The notes beneath the pieces were generated by a model. That model made no database searches, was not told the origin of the DNA, and worked only from the letters and a program-made list of their open reading frames with translations. A program made the translations under genes and the position numbers. Shown here one piece after another: positions 34,238 to 44,400 of a DNA stretch of 64,000 nucleotides. How positions within the stretch are numbered: position 1 is the stretch's first letter; each line of letters begins with the position of its first letter. This stretch comes from Sphingopyxis alaskensis RB2256 (GTDB lineage Bacteria > Pseudomonadota > Alphaproteobacteria > Sphingomonadales > Sphingomonadaceae): NCBI RefSeq assembly GCF_000013985.1, contig NC_008048.1:2666001-2730000 (forward strand), given 5' to 3'.

Positions 34238-36181
34238 GTGGTCCTGCTTTTCCGTCTTCGCCTGTTCACTCTTCTTCTTGTAGCGCTGGGCGGCATCATG
34301 CTCTCTCCGGTAGCTGCGCGAGCACAAGGCGGCGAGGTTCAGACCGTTTGGCGGCTTCTCGACTATGTGGCTGTCGACTATGCCGGAGCAGTGTCGGGCG
34401 GCCGCGTCACGAGCACGACTGAATATGCCGAGATGACCGAATTCTCGGCGACGATCCGGACCGGCATCGCGGCCCTTCCTTCGAAGCCCGGACGGGCCAG
34501 GCTGATCGGCGAGGCACAGGGGCTTGAGGCCGCCATCGCTTCAAAGGCAGCGCCGGAAGTGGTGGCGCAGAAGGCGCGAGCTTTGGCGAGCGATCTGCTG
34601 GCCGCCTATCCGGTGCCACTTGCGCCCGCCAAGGCGCCCGATCCTGCACGCGGCAGGGCGCTCTACGCCGAGAATTGCGCGAGCTGCCACGGCGCCAAGG
34701 GCGACGGCCGCGGTCCGCAGGCGGTTGGAATGGATCCGCCGCCGATCGCCTTCACCGACGCTGAGCGTGGGCGCAAACGCAGCCTGTTCGCGCTCTATCA
34801 GGTGATCGACCAAGGGCTCGACGGCACGGCCATGCAGAGCTTTGCGCATCTGCCATCGGAAGACCGCTGGGCGCTTGCAGCCTATGTCGGTGGTTTCGCG
34901 TTCAAGGACGCGGCGGCGGGCGAGCGCATGTGGAAGAGCAACGCCGCCCTGCGCCAGCGCTTCCCCGATCTCCAGGCCTTCACCAGCATGACGCCGGAGG
35001 AACTCGGCCGCGCTATAGGGCAGAATAAGGCGGATGCCGTCATCGCCTATCTGCGGGCGAAACCGCAGGAGCTGAGCGCGCCGACGCCCGCATCGCTGGC
35101 GGTCGCGCGGGAAAGGCTCGCGCAGAGCCTTGCCGCCTATCGCGCGGGCGACAGGCGCAACGCCGAGCGGCTTGCACTCTCGGCCTATCTCGATGGGTTC
35201 GAGCCGGTGGAGCCGATCCTCACTGCCCGCGACGCGACGCTGATGGCGCGCATCGAGGGCGCGATGGGCGAGTTCCGGACCGCGATCGGTCGCGGTGAGC
35301 CGGCTGAGGTACTCGCCGACAAGGCCGCCGTGATCGATGGTCTGTTCGCAGACGCAGAGACCGTGCTGTCGCCCGATGCGGCGAGCGACGTCTCGACCTT
35401 CATCGGCGCGCTCACCATTTTGCTGCGCGAAGGGCTCGAGGCGCTGCTGATCGTCGTCGCGATGATCGCCTTTCTCCGCAAGGCCGACCGGCCGGAAGTT
35501 CTGCCCTTTGTCCATGGCGGATGGATCGCCGCGCTCGTTGCGGGCGGCGCGACCTGGGCGGTTGCGACCTATGCGATCTCGATCAGCGGCGCGAGCCGCG
35601 AACTCACCGAAGGGTTCGGTTCACTCTTCGCGGCGGTGGTGCTGGTTTCGGTCGGCATCTGGATGCACGGCAAGTCGCATGCCGAAAGCTGGCAACGCTA
35701 TATCCGCGAAGCGCTCGGCAAGGCATTGTCGCGCCGCTCGGCCTGGTTCCTGTTCGGACTCGCCTTTCTCGTCGTCTATCGAGAGGCGTTCGAGACGATC
35801 CTGTTCTTCGCGGCGCTGGCGGCGCAAGGGCGCGGCAGCGTCATCGCGGCAGGTGCTGCAACCGCGGTCGCGGTGCTCGCCGTGGTTGCCTGGGCAATGC
35901 TGCGTTACAGCCGCTCGCTGCCAATCGGGAAGTTCTTCGGCTACAGCTCGGTGCTCATCGCCATCCTAGCAGTGGTGCTCGCCGGCAAGGGTACGGCCGC
36001 GCTCCAGGAGGCCGGGCTCATCGATATCACGCCGGTCGCGCATGTGCCGAGGCTCTCGATGCTCGGCATCTTCCCGTCATTGCAACCGCTGCTGCTCCAG
36101 CTTCTCGCGCTCGCGATCCTGTGTGTTGGCTTCTGGTATAACGGGCGAAGGCATGCAGCAGGCACGGCCGCGGCTGAGTAG
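34238..36181 (+). CDS. pbrT: PbrT-like fusion of cytochrome c and FTR1 iron/lead permease
   Basis: About 647 residues from the GTG at 34238, supported by TTGGAG eight bases upstream; a TTG at 34217 is less likely. A signal peptide is followed by a cytochrome c domain with heme site CASCH (about 145), an extra helical domain (about 200-380) and a seven-helix FTR1 permease with the two metal motifs REGLE (LLREGLEALLIV) and REAFE (VYREAFETILFF). This build matches PbrT of lead resistance and related EfeU-like iron permeases. It would take up Pb(II) or Fe. Together with the CDF exporter and PbrR-like regulator it suggests a lead module. Metal assignment is inferred. Confidence 0.88.
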   Translation: MVLLFRLRLFTLLLVALGGIMLSPVAARAQGGEVQTVWRLLDYVAVDYAGAVSGGRVTSTTEYAEMTEFSATIRTGIAALPSKPGRARLIGEAQGLEAAIASKAAPEVVAQKARALASDLLAAYPVPLAPAKAPDPARGRALYAENCASCHGAKGDGRGPQAVGMDPPPIAFTDAERGRKRSLFALYQVIDQGLDGTAMQSFAHLPSEDRWALAAYVGGFAFKDAAAGERMWKSNAALRQRFPDLQAFTSMTPEELGRAIGQNKADAVIAYLRAKPQELSAPTPASLAVARERLAQSLAAYRAGDRRNAERLALSAYLDGFEPVEPILTARDATLMARIEGAMGEFRTAIGRGEPAEVLADKAAVIDGLFADAETVLSPDAASDVSTFIGALTILLREGLEALLIVVAMIAFLRKADRPEVLPFVHGGWIAALVAGGATWAVATYAISISGASRELTEGFGSLFAAVVLVSVGIWMHGKSHAESWQRYIREALGKALSRRSAWFLFGLAFLVVYREAFETILFFAALAAQGRGSVIAAGAATAVAVLAVVAWAMLRYSRSLPIGKFFGYSSVLIAILAVVLAGKGTAALQEAGLIDITPVAHVPRLSMLGIFPSLQPLLLQLLALAILCVGFWYNGRRHAAGTAAAE

Positions 36182-36208
36182 AAGCATCTTGTGATGGCAC
36201 CGTGTCGC

Positions 36209-36616
36209 TCAACCAGCGTCCGCAGAAAGCGTCTCGATCAAGGGGCATCCAGCATGCTCGCCCGCATCACACGCTCGCACGACTCCATGAAGAACCTCTT
36301 CCATCCGCCGCAGATCGAGGAGCCGTGCGCGCACGCTTGCGAGATGCGCGGCAGCGATACCGCGCGCATTCGCGCATGATACCTCGCCTGCAGCGGCAAT
36401 CCCGATAAGTGCGCTGATCTCTTCGAGCGTAAAGCCGAGCTCGCGCGCACGGCGGATGAACCGCAGCCGCCTGATATCGGCCGTATCATAGCTGCGATAG
36501 CGACCCCGCCGGCTCGCCCTTGGCGTAAGGCCGATCCGCTCATAATAGCGAATCGTCTCGATGTTGCAGCCAGTCTGGCGCGACAGCTCGCCAATTGCGA
36601 TCGTCTCTCCGATCAC
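36209..36616 (-). CDS. merR: MerR-family regulator (mercury/divalent metal type)
   Basis: About 135 residues. The winged helix (IAIGELSRQTGCNIETIRYYERIGLT) is followed by Cys81 (EVSCANA), Cys116 and Cys124 (RACDAGEHAGCPLI), a three-Cys set like mercury and lead sensors. It is divergent from a MerT-like gene, with a perfect MerR-type promoter between them at 36642-36672, so it is likely mercury-responsive. Spacing of the last two Cys is seven residues, one shorter than in classical MerR, so another thiophilic metal remains possible. Confidence 0.85.
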   Translation of the reverse strand: MIGETIAIGELSRQTGCNIETIRYYERIGLTPRASRRGRYRSYDTADIRRLRFIRRARELGFTLEEISALIGIAAAGEVSCANARGIAAAHLASVRARLLDLRRMEEVLHGVVRACDAGEHAGCPLIETLSADAG

Positions 36617-36641
36617 GCGCGCCTCCTCCGAAAATAATAGC

Positions 36642-36672
36642 TTGAGTCTGTAGCTACTACAGACGGTATGAC
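36642..36672 (+). promoter_or_regulatory. MerR-type promoter of the merT-like gene
   Basis: TTGAGT (-35, 36642-36647), 19-base spacer with the dyad CTGTAGCTACTACAG, TATGAC (-10, 36667-36672). It is a classical mer-type arrangement, and the start of transcription is expected at about 36679. Confidence 0.88.
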
Positions 36673-36678
36673 CTCCTC

Positions 36679-36702
36679 ATGGAAGATTCAAGGAGTCGTT
36701 GA
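36679..36702 (+). CDS. Possible seven-codon leader ORF before merT-like gene
   Basis: ATG at 36679, the expected transcription start, opens a seven-codon frame (MEDSRSR) whose stop overlaps the merT-like start as TGATG. It may simply be chance, but a leaderless short ORF coupled to the main gene could couple translation of the transporter to the first ribosome. AAGGAGT inside it also serves as ribosome binding site for the main gene. Confidence 0.3.
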   Translation: MEDSRSR

Positions 36703-37064
36703 TGCGGAGCGGTTCACGAGGCGGAGCGGGAACAAAGGGAGCAGTCCTGTTGACGCTTGGAGGTGTTACGGCCGCCTTTGGCGTGGCTGCTTGCTGCGCC
36801 TTGCCTATCCTGTTGACGACAGCGGGGATTAGTGCCGCCTGGCTCGGCGGAATTTCGATGGCGACGGGTCCTTATCGCGATCTTCTGCTGTGGCTGAGCG
36901 CGCTCAGCCTCGCCGGAGGCACGCTCCTGCTCTGGCGGATGCAACGTTCTGCCGACTCTTGTGATTCAGAACGTGCCTGCACCCCGGTGTGGCTGCGCTT
37001 GATCCTCTTCATCGGCCTAATCGCCGGCGCAGTCCTGCTTTGGCTCGGCTATTCCTATGTCTGA
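36702..37064 (+). CDS. merT: MerT-like mercuric ion transporter
   Basis: About 120 residues with three hydrophobic segments. The first contains the vicinal Cys pair of MerT (FGVAACCALPILLTTAGISA), which takes Hg(II) through the membrane; a second Cys pair may be SADSCDSERACTP on the cytosolic loop. A third helix (LILFIGLIAGAVLLWLGYSYV) ends the protein. It is divergent from merR and overlaps the next gene by eight bases. No merP and no merA are found in the window, so mercury reduction would need an enzyme elsewhere, or the protein transports another metal. Confidence 0.85.
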   Translation: MRSGSRGGAGTKGAVLLTLGGVTAAFGVAACCALPILLTTAGISAAWLGGISMATGPYRDLLLWLSALSLAGGTLLLWRMQRSADSCDSERACTPVWLRLILFIGLIAGAVLLWLGYSYV

Positions 37065-37389
37065 GCAGGCGCCCCAGCTCGAATCGACGCTCACCTGCCC
37101 GCACTGCGGCTTCGTAGAAACAGAGATCATGCCGACCAACGCATGCCAATATTTCTACGACTGCGCCGGTTGCGGAGCGGTCCTCCGGCCGAAGCATGGT
37201 GATTGCTGCGTCTTCTGTTCATTCGGCAGCATTCCTTGCCCACCGGTCCAGCTTGAAGGCAAGAACGCGGCCTGCTGCGGGGATGCGGCGGCGCCTTTCT
37301 TGAACCGTTTGGCGGCGGAGTTAAACTCATCCGGTTGTCGTTCATGCCGCCGTTCTGATCATCAGAGCAGAGGGCATACCACCTCCTAG
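37057..37389 (+). CDS. Small Cys-rich protein of mer-type loci (GDCCVFCSFG motif)
   Basis: About 110 residues. The first 75 are Cys-rich: TCPHCGFVETEIMPTNACQY, YDCAGCGAVLRPKHGDCCVF, then CSFGSIPCPP and NAACCGD. Short proteins with the GDCCVFCSFGSxPCPP motif often follow merT-like genes. It is cytosolic by appearance and may bind Hg(II) or Zn. The start overlaps the merT-like gene by eight bases, which argues for coupled expression. The C-terminal 30 residues look less conserved. Function is unknown; I infer a metal-buffer role. Confidence 0.8.
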   Translation: MSEQAPQLESTLTCPHCGFVETEIMPTNACQYFYDCAGCGAVLRPKHGDCCVFCSFGSIPCPPVQLEGKNAACCGDAAAPFLNRLAAELNSSGCRSCRRSDHQSRGHTTS

Positions 37390-37482
37390 TCTGAGGCGCC
37401 CATCCGCCGGTGGCACCTACCGCAGCTTGCTCCGCCATGCCGGAGCACAGACCCTATCGTGACGGAAAAGCGAGCCGCATAT

Positions 37483-38294
37483 CTAATTTGCCAAAAGCCA
37501 GTTCACATCGGTTCTCAGCAGTTCCTCGGTGGCGCCACCGACTATCCGCTCTTTCCACCGGCCTTGGGCGCGAGCGCCTGCCACCAGCAGGCCATAGCCC
37601 TCGCGTCGGGCGACCTCGGTCATCGATGCAGCCGCACCTTTGCCATTGTCGGGAATGTGGTCGTGTTGTGCGTTCATATCGCGGGCGCAAAGATAACGCT
37701 GCACGGCGCTGAGGCACTCCGGTGACGCTTCGTCGCCCACGCCTGCGATCAGGATGGTTTCGGCCCGCCGCAGGAAGGGCAAGGCTGCCCGCAAGGCGCA
37801 GCGCGACTCCCGGCAATCCTTCCAACCGAGCAGCACGCGTCGAAAGGCCTCTCGCGAGGTTGCAGTACCCAAGCGAAGAATGGAAGTGCCTGTGGCGGCA
37901 GCGAGATCGACGGGATCGGCCTGCGCCACATCGCCCTCCCTCGGCAAACTCATGATGATGAGGTCGGCCAGCAAGCCGTGCTCGCGCAGGACGACGGCAG
38001 GATCAGCAATGCTGTCGCACCAATCGGTCGTGACTGAGGAGCCTTGCGCCAAGCGATCGAATGTTGCTCGCGAAGCGCGATCGCTTGACGCATTTCTTCT
38101 TCCCGAGCCATCGATTGAAAAGGACCGCGGACGAGGGCATCAGCGAAGGACATGCCCGTAGGCCACGCTGGGCAAACGGCCACGAGGGAGCCCTTGTGCT
38201 CGTTGGCAATTTGCAATGCCGCGTCGAGACGTTGCTCGATGGGGCCATCAGGGGTTGCGTCCACAACGAGGCTGCGCACTATCTCCGCGGTCAT
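37483..38294 (-). pseudogene. UspA-family universal stress protein, frameshifted
   Basis: Two frames together resemble the intact UspA-like gene 47981-48784. The N-terminal part (38294 down to about 38060: MTAEIVRSLVVDATPDGPIE ... SLVAVCPAWP) and the C-terminal part (about 38072 to 37483: TDWCDSIADPAVVLREHGLL ... LLGWKDCRESRCALRAALPF ... VGGATEELLRTDVNWLLAN) meet around 38060-38075, where a one-base change shifts the frame. The C-terminal part keeps the G-x2-G-x9-G(S/T) nucleotide-like segment. Each piece might still be translated, but the usual two-domain protein is not made. A sequencing error at this site cannot be excluded. Confidence 0.75.
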
Positions 38295-38600
38295 TTTCTT
38301 CCCTCCTTTTCTCGGCTGATATTAGTTTTACTGATAACGGCGTTCGATCGCTCTGCTGGTTGCAGAATGGCGTTGCCGATGCTTTTCCAGTAGACAAAAC
38401 TGGCGGCGACCCTCTCCACATCTATGTTGCAGAATGACTATTCTGACCTTGGCGAAATCATGCGCAATATTGGCAGGATTCGATGTCCGCGTTCGACAAC
38501 TAGCCGTCGACTAATAAATGCATGATACACCAGCACATCAAGCCAAAATCAGCAAATGAATCCTTTTCTGAATTGGTTGGCGTGCTATAGGGCGCCCGCC
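38295..38600. other. Promoter region before first czc system
   Basis: About 300 bases without a gene. The 11-base sequence GTTGCAGAATG occurs twice in direct orientation (38359-38369 and 38426-38436). A TATAGG element at 38586-38591 sits ten bases before the ATG at 38601, so transcription may begin close to the start codon; the -35 is poor. Confidence 0.35.
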
Positions 38601-38936
38601 ATGGGACGCTTCCTCGCCTTGATCCTGACGTGCCTCGTCTCGCTGTCGCTGACCGCGGGCACTGCTGCGCGCGCGGCCGAGCCCATCAGATGCGTGGGTT
38701 CAGATGCTGCGGCACACCTCGGCTATACCGATGACGTTCGCGATCAAGTTCCGTCTGAAGATGACAAGGCGGCAGCGCACCATCACGGCAGCTGCCAGGG
38801 TGAACAAGTAGGCGAGCCCGAGAAGGAAGGATTCGCCACCCAAGCGCATCTGCGCACAGCGCCGCCCTTGCTTCCGAATGCGCAGGCTCGCGTCTCGAGC
38901 GCGCCCGATCCAACTCACCGACCTCCAAAGGCATGA
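38601..38936 (+). CDS. Small secreted protein preceding czcC (copy 1)
   Basis: About 111 residues: signal peptide (FLALILTCLVSLSLTAGTAARA) then a short mature part with Cys and His (AAHHHGSCQGE) and a C-terminus ending THRPPKA. The protein at 50403-50738 has the same length, the same position before a czcC gene, a similar AEP start of the mature part, an HG-C-G segment and a FRPPIA ending, so they are probably paralogues. A periplasmic metal-binding role (His cluster) is inferred. The start at 38601 directly precedes the signal peptide; no ribosome binding site is seen, and an upstream ATG at 38556 is in frame. Confidence 0.7.
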   Translation: MGRFLALILTCLVSLSLTAGTAARAAEPIRCVGSDAAAHLGYTDDVRDQVPSEDDKAAAHHHGSCQGEQVGEPEKEGFATQAHLRTAPPLLPNAQARVSSAPDPTHRPPKA

Positions 38937-38995
38937 CGATTCCAGCCTAGTCCCATCCGTGGGACTCCCCCGGAATTATCAGGAGTCTTTCGATC

Positions 38996-40297
38996 ATGCA
39001 CCGATTGCTCGCGGCCCTGCTGGCCGCGACCGCTTGCGCGACCATCGCGCAGGCCCAAACCTCGTCGCCGGTTGATACCGGGGCCGCTCAGCCACAAAGC
39101 ACGTCGCCCGCCCTAATGGGCCCGGCTTTCACGGTCGATCGCGCACTCGAGCTTGCCGGCGTCGTCTCGCCAGCGCTCGAAGCCGCCTCGGCGGACATTC
39201 GCGCTGCCGAAGCGGGACGGCGCGTCGCGGGGCTCCGGCCCAATCCCAGCGTCACGGTCGAAGCTGAAAACGTCGCTGGTTCCGGCCCGTACCGTGGCAC
39301 GCAGAGCCTGGAAGCGACCACATCGCTTACGCTGCCGATCGAACTCGGCGGCAAGCGATCGGCTCGGATCGCCGTCGCGGACGCTCGAACCGACCGGGCC
39401 ACCATACAGGCCACGATCGCACAAGCCGATCTCCGGCTGAACGTCATTCGCGCCTACGCGGAGGCCGCCTCGGCGGAACGTCGGCTCATCACCGCCCACG
39501 ATCAGGCCCGTATCGCAAATGAAACCCTGCGCGCCGCGCAGGTCCGCGTGCAGGCGGGCCGCGCGTCGCCGATCGAAGCTGAGCGAGCGAACGTAGCACG
39601 GGTCAATGCCGACGCTGCGCTAACGCGGGAAGAACGGGCTGTCGAAGTCGCGCGGTTCACCCTGTCGCGTATTATAGGCCAACCCATCGCGGGGCCGCTC
39701 GACACGGACTGGTTCTCCCGCGTGCCCGCGACCTATGGCCCCCTCCGGCCAATCGACAGCACGGGCACGCTCATGATGGCGGCGGCCAATGCCGACTTCG
39801 CTATCGCCGACGCCGGCGTGCGCCTCGCGCGCTCGCAGCGCGTGCCCGACCTGACGCTTGGGGCCGGCGCGCGCCGGCTCGAGCAGACCAATGACACGGC
39901 GGCGATTTTCAGCCTGTCGATCCCGATCCCGATGTTCAACAACGGCCGGGCCGCGTTGAGCCAAGCTACCGCCGAACGGCAGAGCGCGGACGCGCGGCGA
40001 CGCCTCACGGCGCTCGATGTGGATCAGGCCATTGCACGCGCGCAAGCCGATGCCGCCAACGCCGCCACAAATGCGGCGGCGGCCAGTGGACCCGCGCTCG
40101 CGGCGGCCGAAGAAGCCGCCCGCATCGCCCGCATCGGCTATCGGGAGGGCAAGTTCAGCCAGCTCGATCTACTCGATGCCGAACGCACGCTAGCCGGAAC
40201 GCGAGCGGCGGCGATCGACGCTCTGCTCTCCTACCACATCGCCCAGGCGCAGCTTGAGCGGCTTACCGCCCGCGCGCCGGTCACACAGGGGGAATGA
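38996..40297 (+). CDS. czcC: CzcC-like outer-membrane efflux protein
   Basis: About 433 residues with signal peptide (LLAALLAATACATIAQA) and the outer-membrane factor repeats: RALELAGVVSPALEAASADI, TTSLTLPIELGGKRSARIAV and GKFSQLDLLDAERTLAGTRA. The sequence LPIELGGKR is typical of CzcC rather than TolC. It would form the outer-membrane channel for the czcB-czcA pump that follows. The stop is three bases before the czcB start. Confidence 0.92.
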   Translation: MHRLLAALLAATACATIAQAQTSSPVDTGAAQPQSTSPALMGPAFTVDRALELAGVVSPALEAASADIRAAEAGRRVAGLRPNPSVTVEAENVAGSGPYRGTQSLEATTSLTLPIELGGKRSARIAVADARTDRATIQATIAQADLRLNVIRAYAEAASAERRLITAHDQARIANETLRAAQVRVQAGRASPIEAERANVARVNADAALTREERAVEVARFTLSRIIGQPIAGPLDTDWFSRVPATYGPLRPIDSTGTLMMAAANADFAIADAGVRLARSQRVPDLTLGAGARRLEQTNDTAAIFSLSIPIPMFNNGRAALSQATAERQSADARRRLTALDVDQAIARAQADAANAATNAAAASGPALAAAEEAARIARIGYREGKFSQLDLLDAERTLAGTRAAAIDALLSYHIAQAQLERLTARAPVTQGE

Positions 40298-40299
40298 CA

Positions 40300-41469
40300 A
40301 TGAAGACCCGTTACATAGCGGCCTTGCCGCTGACATTCGCCGCACTCCTTATGGTTGGATGTTCCGGCGGCGATCAACCCGCCGACAATGCGCAGAACGC
40401 CGCTACGGCCGAAAAAGGCGCCGCGCCCGAGGCGGGCGGCCATGCCGAAGAAGAAGGCGAGATCGAACTTAGCGCGGATCAGATTCGCAAAGCTGGCATC
40501 GAAATGGTGCGCGTTATCCGCAGCGGCGGCGGCGCGCTCACGCTGCCGGCGACGATCGAAGGCGACCCCCAAGGGATGCAGGTTGTGTCCGCCGCGATCG
40601 GCGGGCGTGTCGTGTCGCTAACGCGCAATCTCGGCCAGTTGGTCGGGCGCGGGCAAACTCTGGCGATCATCGAAAGCCGCGAGGCGGCGACGCTCAACGC
40701 GGAGATCGAGGCGGCGCGGGCAAGGCTGGCGCTCGCCGAAAGCAACCTTCGCCGCGAACAGCGCTTGTTCAACGAGCGCGTCTCACCGGAACAGGATCTG
40801 ATCGCCGCGCGCACCGCAGCGACCGAAGCGCGAATCGCCCTGCGCCTCGCACAGCAACAGGTGTCAGCCGCCGGCGGCGGTGGCGGCGCGCTCAATCGCA
40901 TCGCGATCAATGCTCCCCTTTCGGGCCAGGTCGTCGCGCGCAGCGTGACCCTGGGCCAGACCGTCGCCGCCGACGCCGAACTGTTCCGCGTCGCCAATCT
41001 TGGACGGGTCGCGGTTACGCTGGCACTTTCGCCGGCCGACGCCGGCAAAGTGCTGCCCGGCTCGCAAATCGAAGTCGTCGCGGGCGATCGGCGATCGGTT
41101 GCGCGCGTCGATTTCGTGTCGCCCATTCTCGATGAAGCCACGCGCCTCGCCACGGTCATCGCGGTCATCGACAACCGCGCCGGCCAATGGCGCGTCGGTG
41201 AGCCGGTCACGACCTCAATCCAGCTTCCCGGCAGCGGCTCAGCCGCGCTGCTCGTGCCGCAAAGTGCGGTTCAGACGGTCGAGGGCCGCTCCACCGTGTT
41301 CGTCCGCACCGAACACGGCTTCAAGGCCACGCCTGTCACGCTCGGGAGCCCCAACGGGGACAATGTGGTCGTGACGTCGGGGCTCAAGGGCGATGAACAG
41401 CTCGCCGGGCCGAACAGCTTCACCCTCAAGGCCGAGCTTGGAAAAGGCGAAGCGGAGCACGGGCACTGA
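40300..41469 (+). CDS. czcB: CzcB-like periplasmic adaptor (lipoprotein)
   Basis: About 389 residues. A lipobox (ALLMVGCSGG) predicts lipid anchoring. The mature part begins with a His/Glu-rich segment (GGHAEEEGEIEL), then adaptor domains (RVVSLTRNLGQLVGRGQTLA, SGQVVARSVTLGQTVAADAE). It connects CzcC to CzcA. The ATG at 40300 has AGGGGGA seven bases upstream; an ATG at 40294 overlapping the czcC stop is an alternative. Ends in a Glu/His tail (EAEHGH), which may bind metal. Confidence 0.92.
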   Translation: MKTRYIAALPLTFAALLMVGCSGGDQPADNAQNAATAEKGAAPEAGGHAEEEGEIELSADQIRKAGIEMVRVIRSGGGALTLPATIEGDPQGMQVVSAAIGGRVVSLTRNLGQLVGRGQTLAIIESREAATLNAEIEAARARLALAESNLRREQRLFNERVSPEQDLIAARTAATEARIALRLAQQQVSAAGGGGGALNRIAINAPLSGQVVARSVTLGQTVAADAELFRVANLGRVAVTLALSPADAGKVLPGSQIEVVAGDRRSVARVDFVSPILDEATRLATVIAVIDNRAGQWRVGEPVTTSIQLPGSGSAALLVPQSAVQTVEGRSTVFVRTEHGFKATPVTLGSPNGDNVVVTSGLKGDEQLAGPNSFTLKAELGKGEAEHGH

Positions 41470-41470
41470 C

Positions 41471-44400
41471 ATGATCGACCGTATCGTCACATTTTCCGTC
41501 GAGCGCCGCTGGTTCGTCCTGCTCATGACGCTCATCGCCGCGGTCATCGGAGGCTGGGCGATCTCGCGCCTGCCGATCGACGCCGTTCCCGACATCACCA
41601 ACAACCAGGTGCAGGTGAACATCACCGCGCCCGCCCTCTCGCCCGAGCTGGTCGAGAAGCAAATCGCCTTCCCGATCGAAACCGCTCTCGCGGGCGTTCC
41701 TGGCCTCGAATATACCCGTTCACTGAGCCGCAACGGGTTCGCTCAGGTCACGGCTGTCTTCACGGATTCGACCGACATATATTTTGCGCGCCAGCAAGTG
41801 GCGGAGCGGCTGCGTGTCGCCGAAGAAAGCCTGCCTGACGGGGCGGTCCCGACGATGGGGCCGATCGCGACGGGCCTCGGCGAAGTCTATATGTGGACGG
41901 TCCATTTCCAGCACCGCAAGGAAGATACCCATAGGCCGGGCGAGCCCGGTATGCAGCCTGACGGCAGCTACATCACGCCAGAGGGCGACCGGCTTGTCAG
42001 CGAGGCCGATCAGGCGACCTATCTTCGGACCGCACAGGACTGGATTGTCGCGCCGCTCCTGAAAAACACGCCGGGCCTTGCCGGCGTCGACTCGATCGGC
42101 GGCTATGTGAAGCAGTTTCAGGTGATCCCCGACGTCCAGCGGCTTGCTGCACTTGGGCTGAACCTGACCGATCTCGCCCGCGCTCTCGAAGAGAATAACG
42201 TGGGCGTCGGCGCGGGCGTGGTCGATCGCGGCGGCGAGGGTCTTGCTGTGCGCTCCGACGCGCGCATTCGCAATGTCGGCGAGCTGGCCAGCACTGTCAT
42301 CGCGACCCGCGAAGGCACGCCGATCCGGCTCGACCAGGTGGCGCAAGTCCGCCTCGGACAAGCGATCCGCTACGGCTCCGCGTCGGAGAACGGCAAAGAG
42401 GTCGTCGTCGGCACCGCCATCATGCGGATCGGTGAAAACAGCCGCACCGTTGCCTCGGCGGTCGCGGAGCGGCTTGATGAAATCAACGCCTCGCTGCCAG
42501 CCGACGTCGTGATTCAGCCGGTGCTAGACCGCACCGCGCTTGTAAACTCCACTATCAAGACGGTAGCAAAGAACCTCACCGAAGGCGCGCTGCTCGTCAT
42601 CGTCGTGCTGTTCGTGTTGCTTGGCAATTTCCGGGCAGCGCTGATCGCGGCGCTGGTAATTCCGATCACCATGGCAATGACTAGCTTCGGCATGTTGCGC
42701 GGCGGCGTCTCGGCCAATCTGATGAGCCTCGGCGCGCTGGACTTCGGCCTGATCGTCGACGGCGCGGTCATCATCGTCGAGAATGCGCTGCGACGCATCG
42801 CTGAGCGGCAACATCATTACGGCCGCACCCTCGCACTCGACGAGCGGCTGTCGGTCGTAGCTCATGCCGCCCGCGAAATGATCCGCCCGTCCGTGTTCGG
42901 GCAGGCGATCATCATCCTCGTCTATGTGCCCTTGCTCACGCTCACTGGCGTCGAGGGCAAGACCTTCACGCCGATGGCGCTGACGGTCATTATGGCGCTC
43001 GTCTTTGCCTTCATCCTGTCGCTGACCTTCGTGCCGGCCGTGCTCGCGATCTGGCTGTCGAAGCCGGTCGAAGAGAAGGAAGGGCGGATCATGACCTGGC
43101 TCAAGCACAAGTACGAGCCGGGCCTTGACCGCGCGATGAAGCGACCAACGCTCACAATGGGCGTGGGTATCGGCGCCTTCCTTGCCGCCATCCTGACCTT
43201 CTCGTTCCTGGGCCAAGAGTTCTTGCCCCAGCTTGATGAAGGCGACCTGACCGCCCAGGTGCTCCGCGTACCGGGAACGTCAATCGATCAGAGTCAGGCA
43301 ATGCAGTCGCGGATCGAGCGGGAACTCGGCAAGCTGCCCGAGGTGCGGTTCGTTTTCTCAAAGACCGGCACGGCGGAACTTGCCGCCGATCCCATGCCCC
43401 CCAACATCTCCGACACCTTCATCATCATTAAGCCGCGCGATGAGTGGCCGGACTCGGGGCTCAGCAAGGCCGGCTTGGTGGCGAAAGTCGAGAAGACGCT
43501 TGAAAGTCTGCCGGGCGGCGCCTTCGAGATCACCCAGCCCATCCAGATGCGCTTCAACGAGCTGATCGCCGGCGTGAGGGGCGACATCGCGGTCAAGGTG
43601 TTCGGCGACGACACAGACGCGATGAACGCGACGGCCAACGCCATCGCGGCTGTCCTGCGCAAGACGGAAGGTGCCGTCGATGTTCGGGTGGAACAGACCG
43701 AAGGCCTGCCGATGCTTGACATTCGGCCGCGCCGCGACATCATGTCGAGGCTCGGCATCACCGCGCAGACCGTGCAGGACACCATCTCAGCCGCGATCGG
43801 CGGACGGGACGCCGGCATGATCTTCGAAGGAGATCGGCGCTTCGCCATCACCATCCGCCTGTCGGATGTGGCGCGCGCCAATCTGCAAACTCTCGGCCAG
43901 GTGCCGGTGCCGCTGCCGAATGGCGGGTTCGTGCCGCTGCAAAGCGTCGCCGACATTGGCGTGACCGATGGCCCCAACCAGATCAGCCGCGAAAATGGCA
44001 AGCGGCGGGTCGTCGTGCAGGCGAACGTGCGCGGTCGTGACGTGGCGGGCGTGGTTGCGGACGCGCAGGCCGCTATCGCGAGCGAGGTGCGTCTCTCCAC
44101 CGGGCAATATCTCGATTGGGGCGGCCAGTTCGAGAACCTGCAATCGGCGAGCGAGCGGCTGATGCTCGTGGTTCCGGCCTGTTTCGCGCTCATCATCCTT
44201 CTGCTCTACGGGGCCTTGGGAAGCATGCGCGATGCAGCGATCGTCTTCACCGGCGTGCCGTTGGCGCTGGTGGGCGGCGTGCTTGCCTTGTTCCTGCGGG
44301 GCATGCCCTTCTCGATCTCCGCGGCGGTCGGCTTCATTGCCCTGTCCGGCATTGCGGTCTTGAATGGACTCGTCATGGTCACATCGATTCAGGAGCTGAT

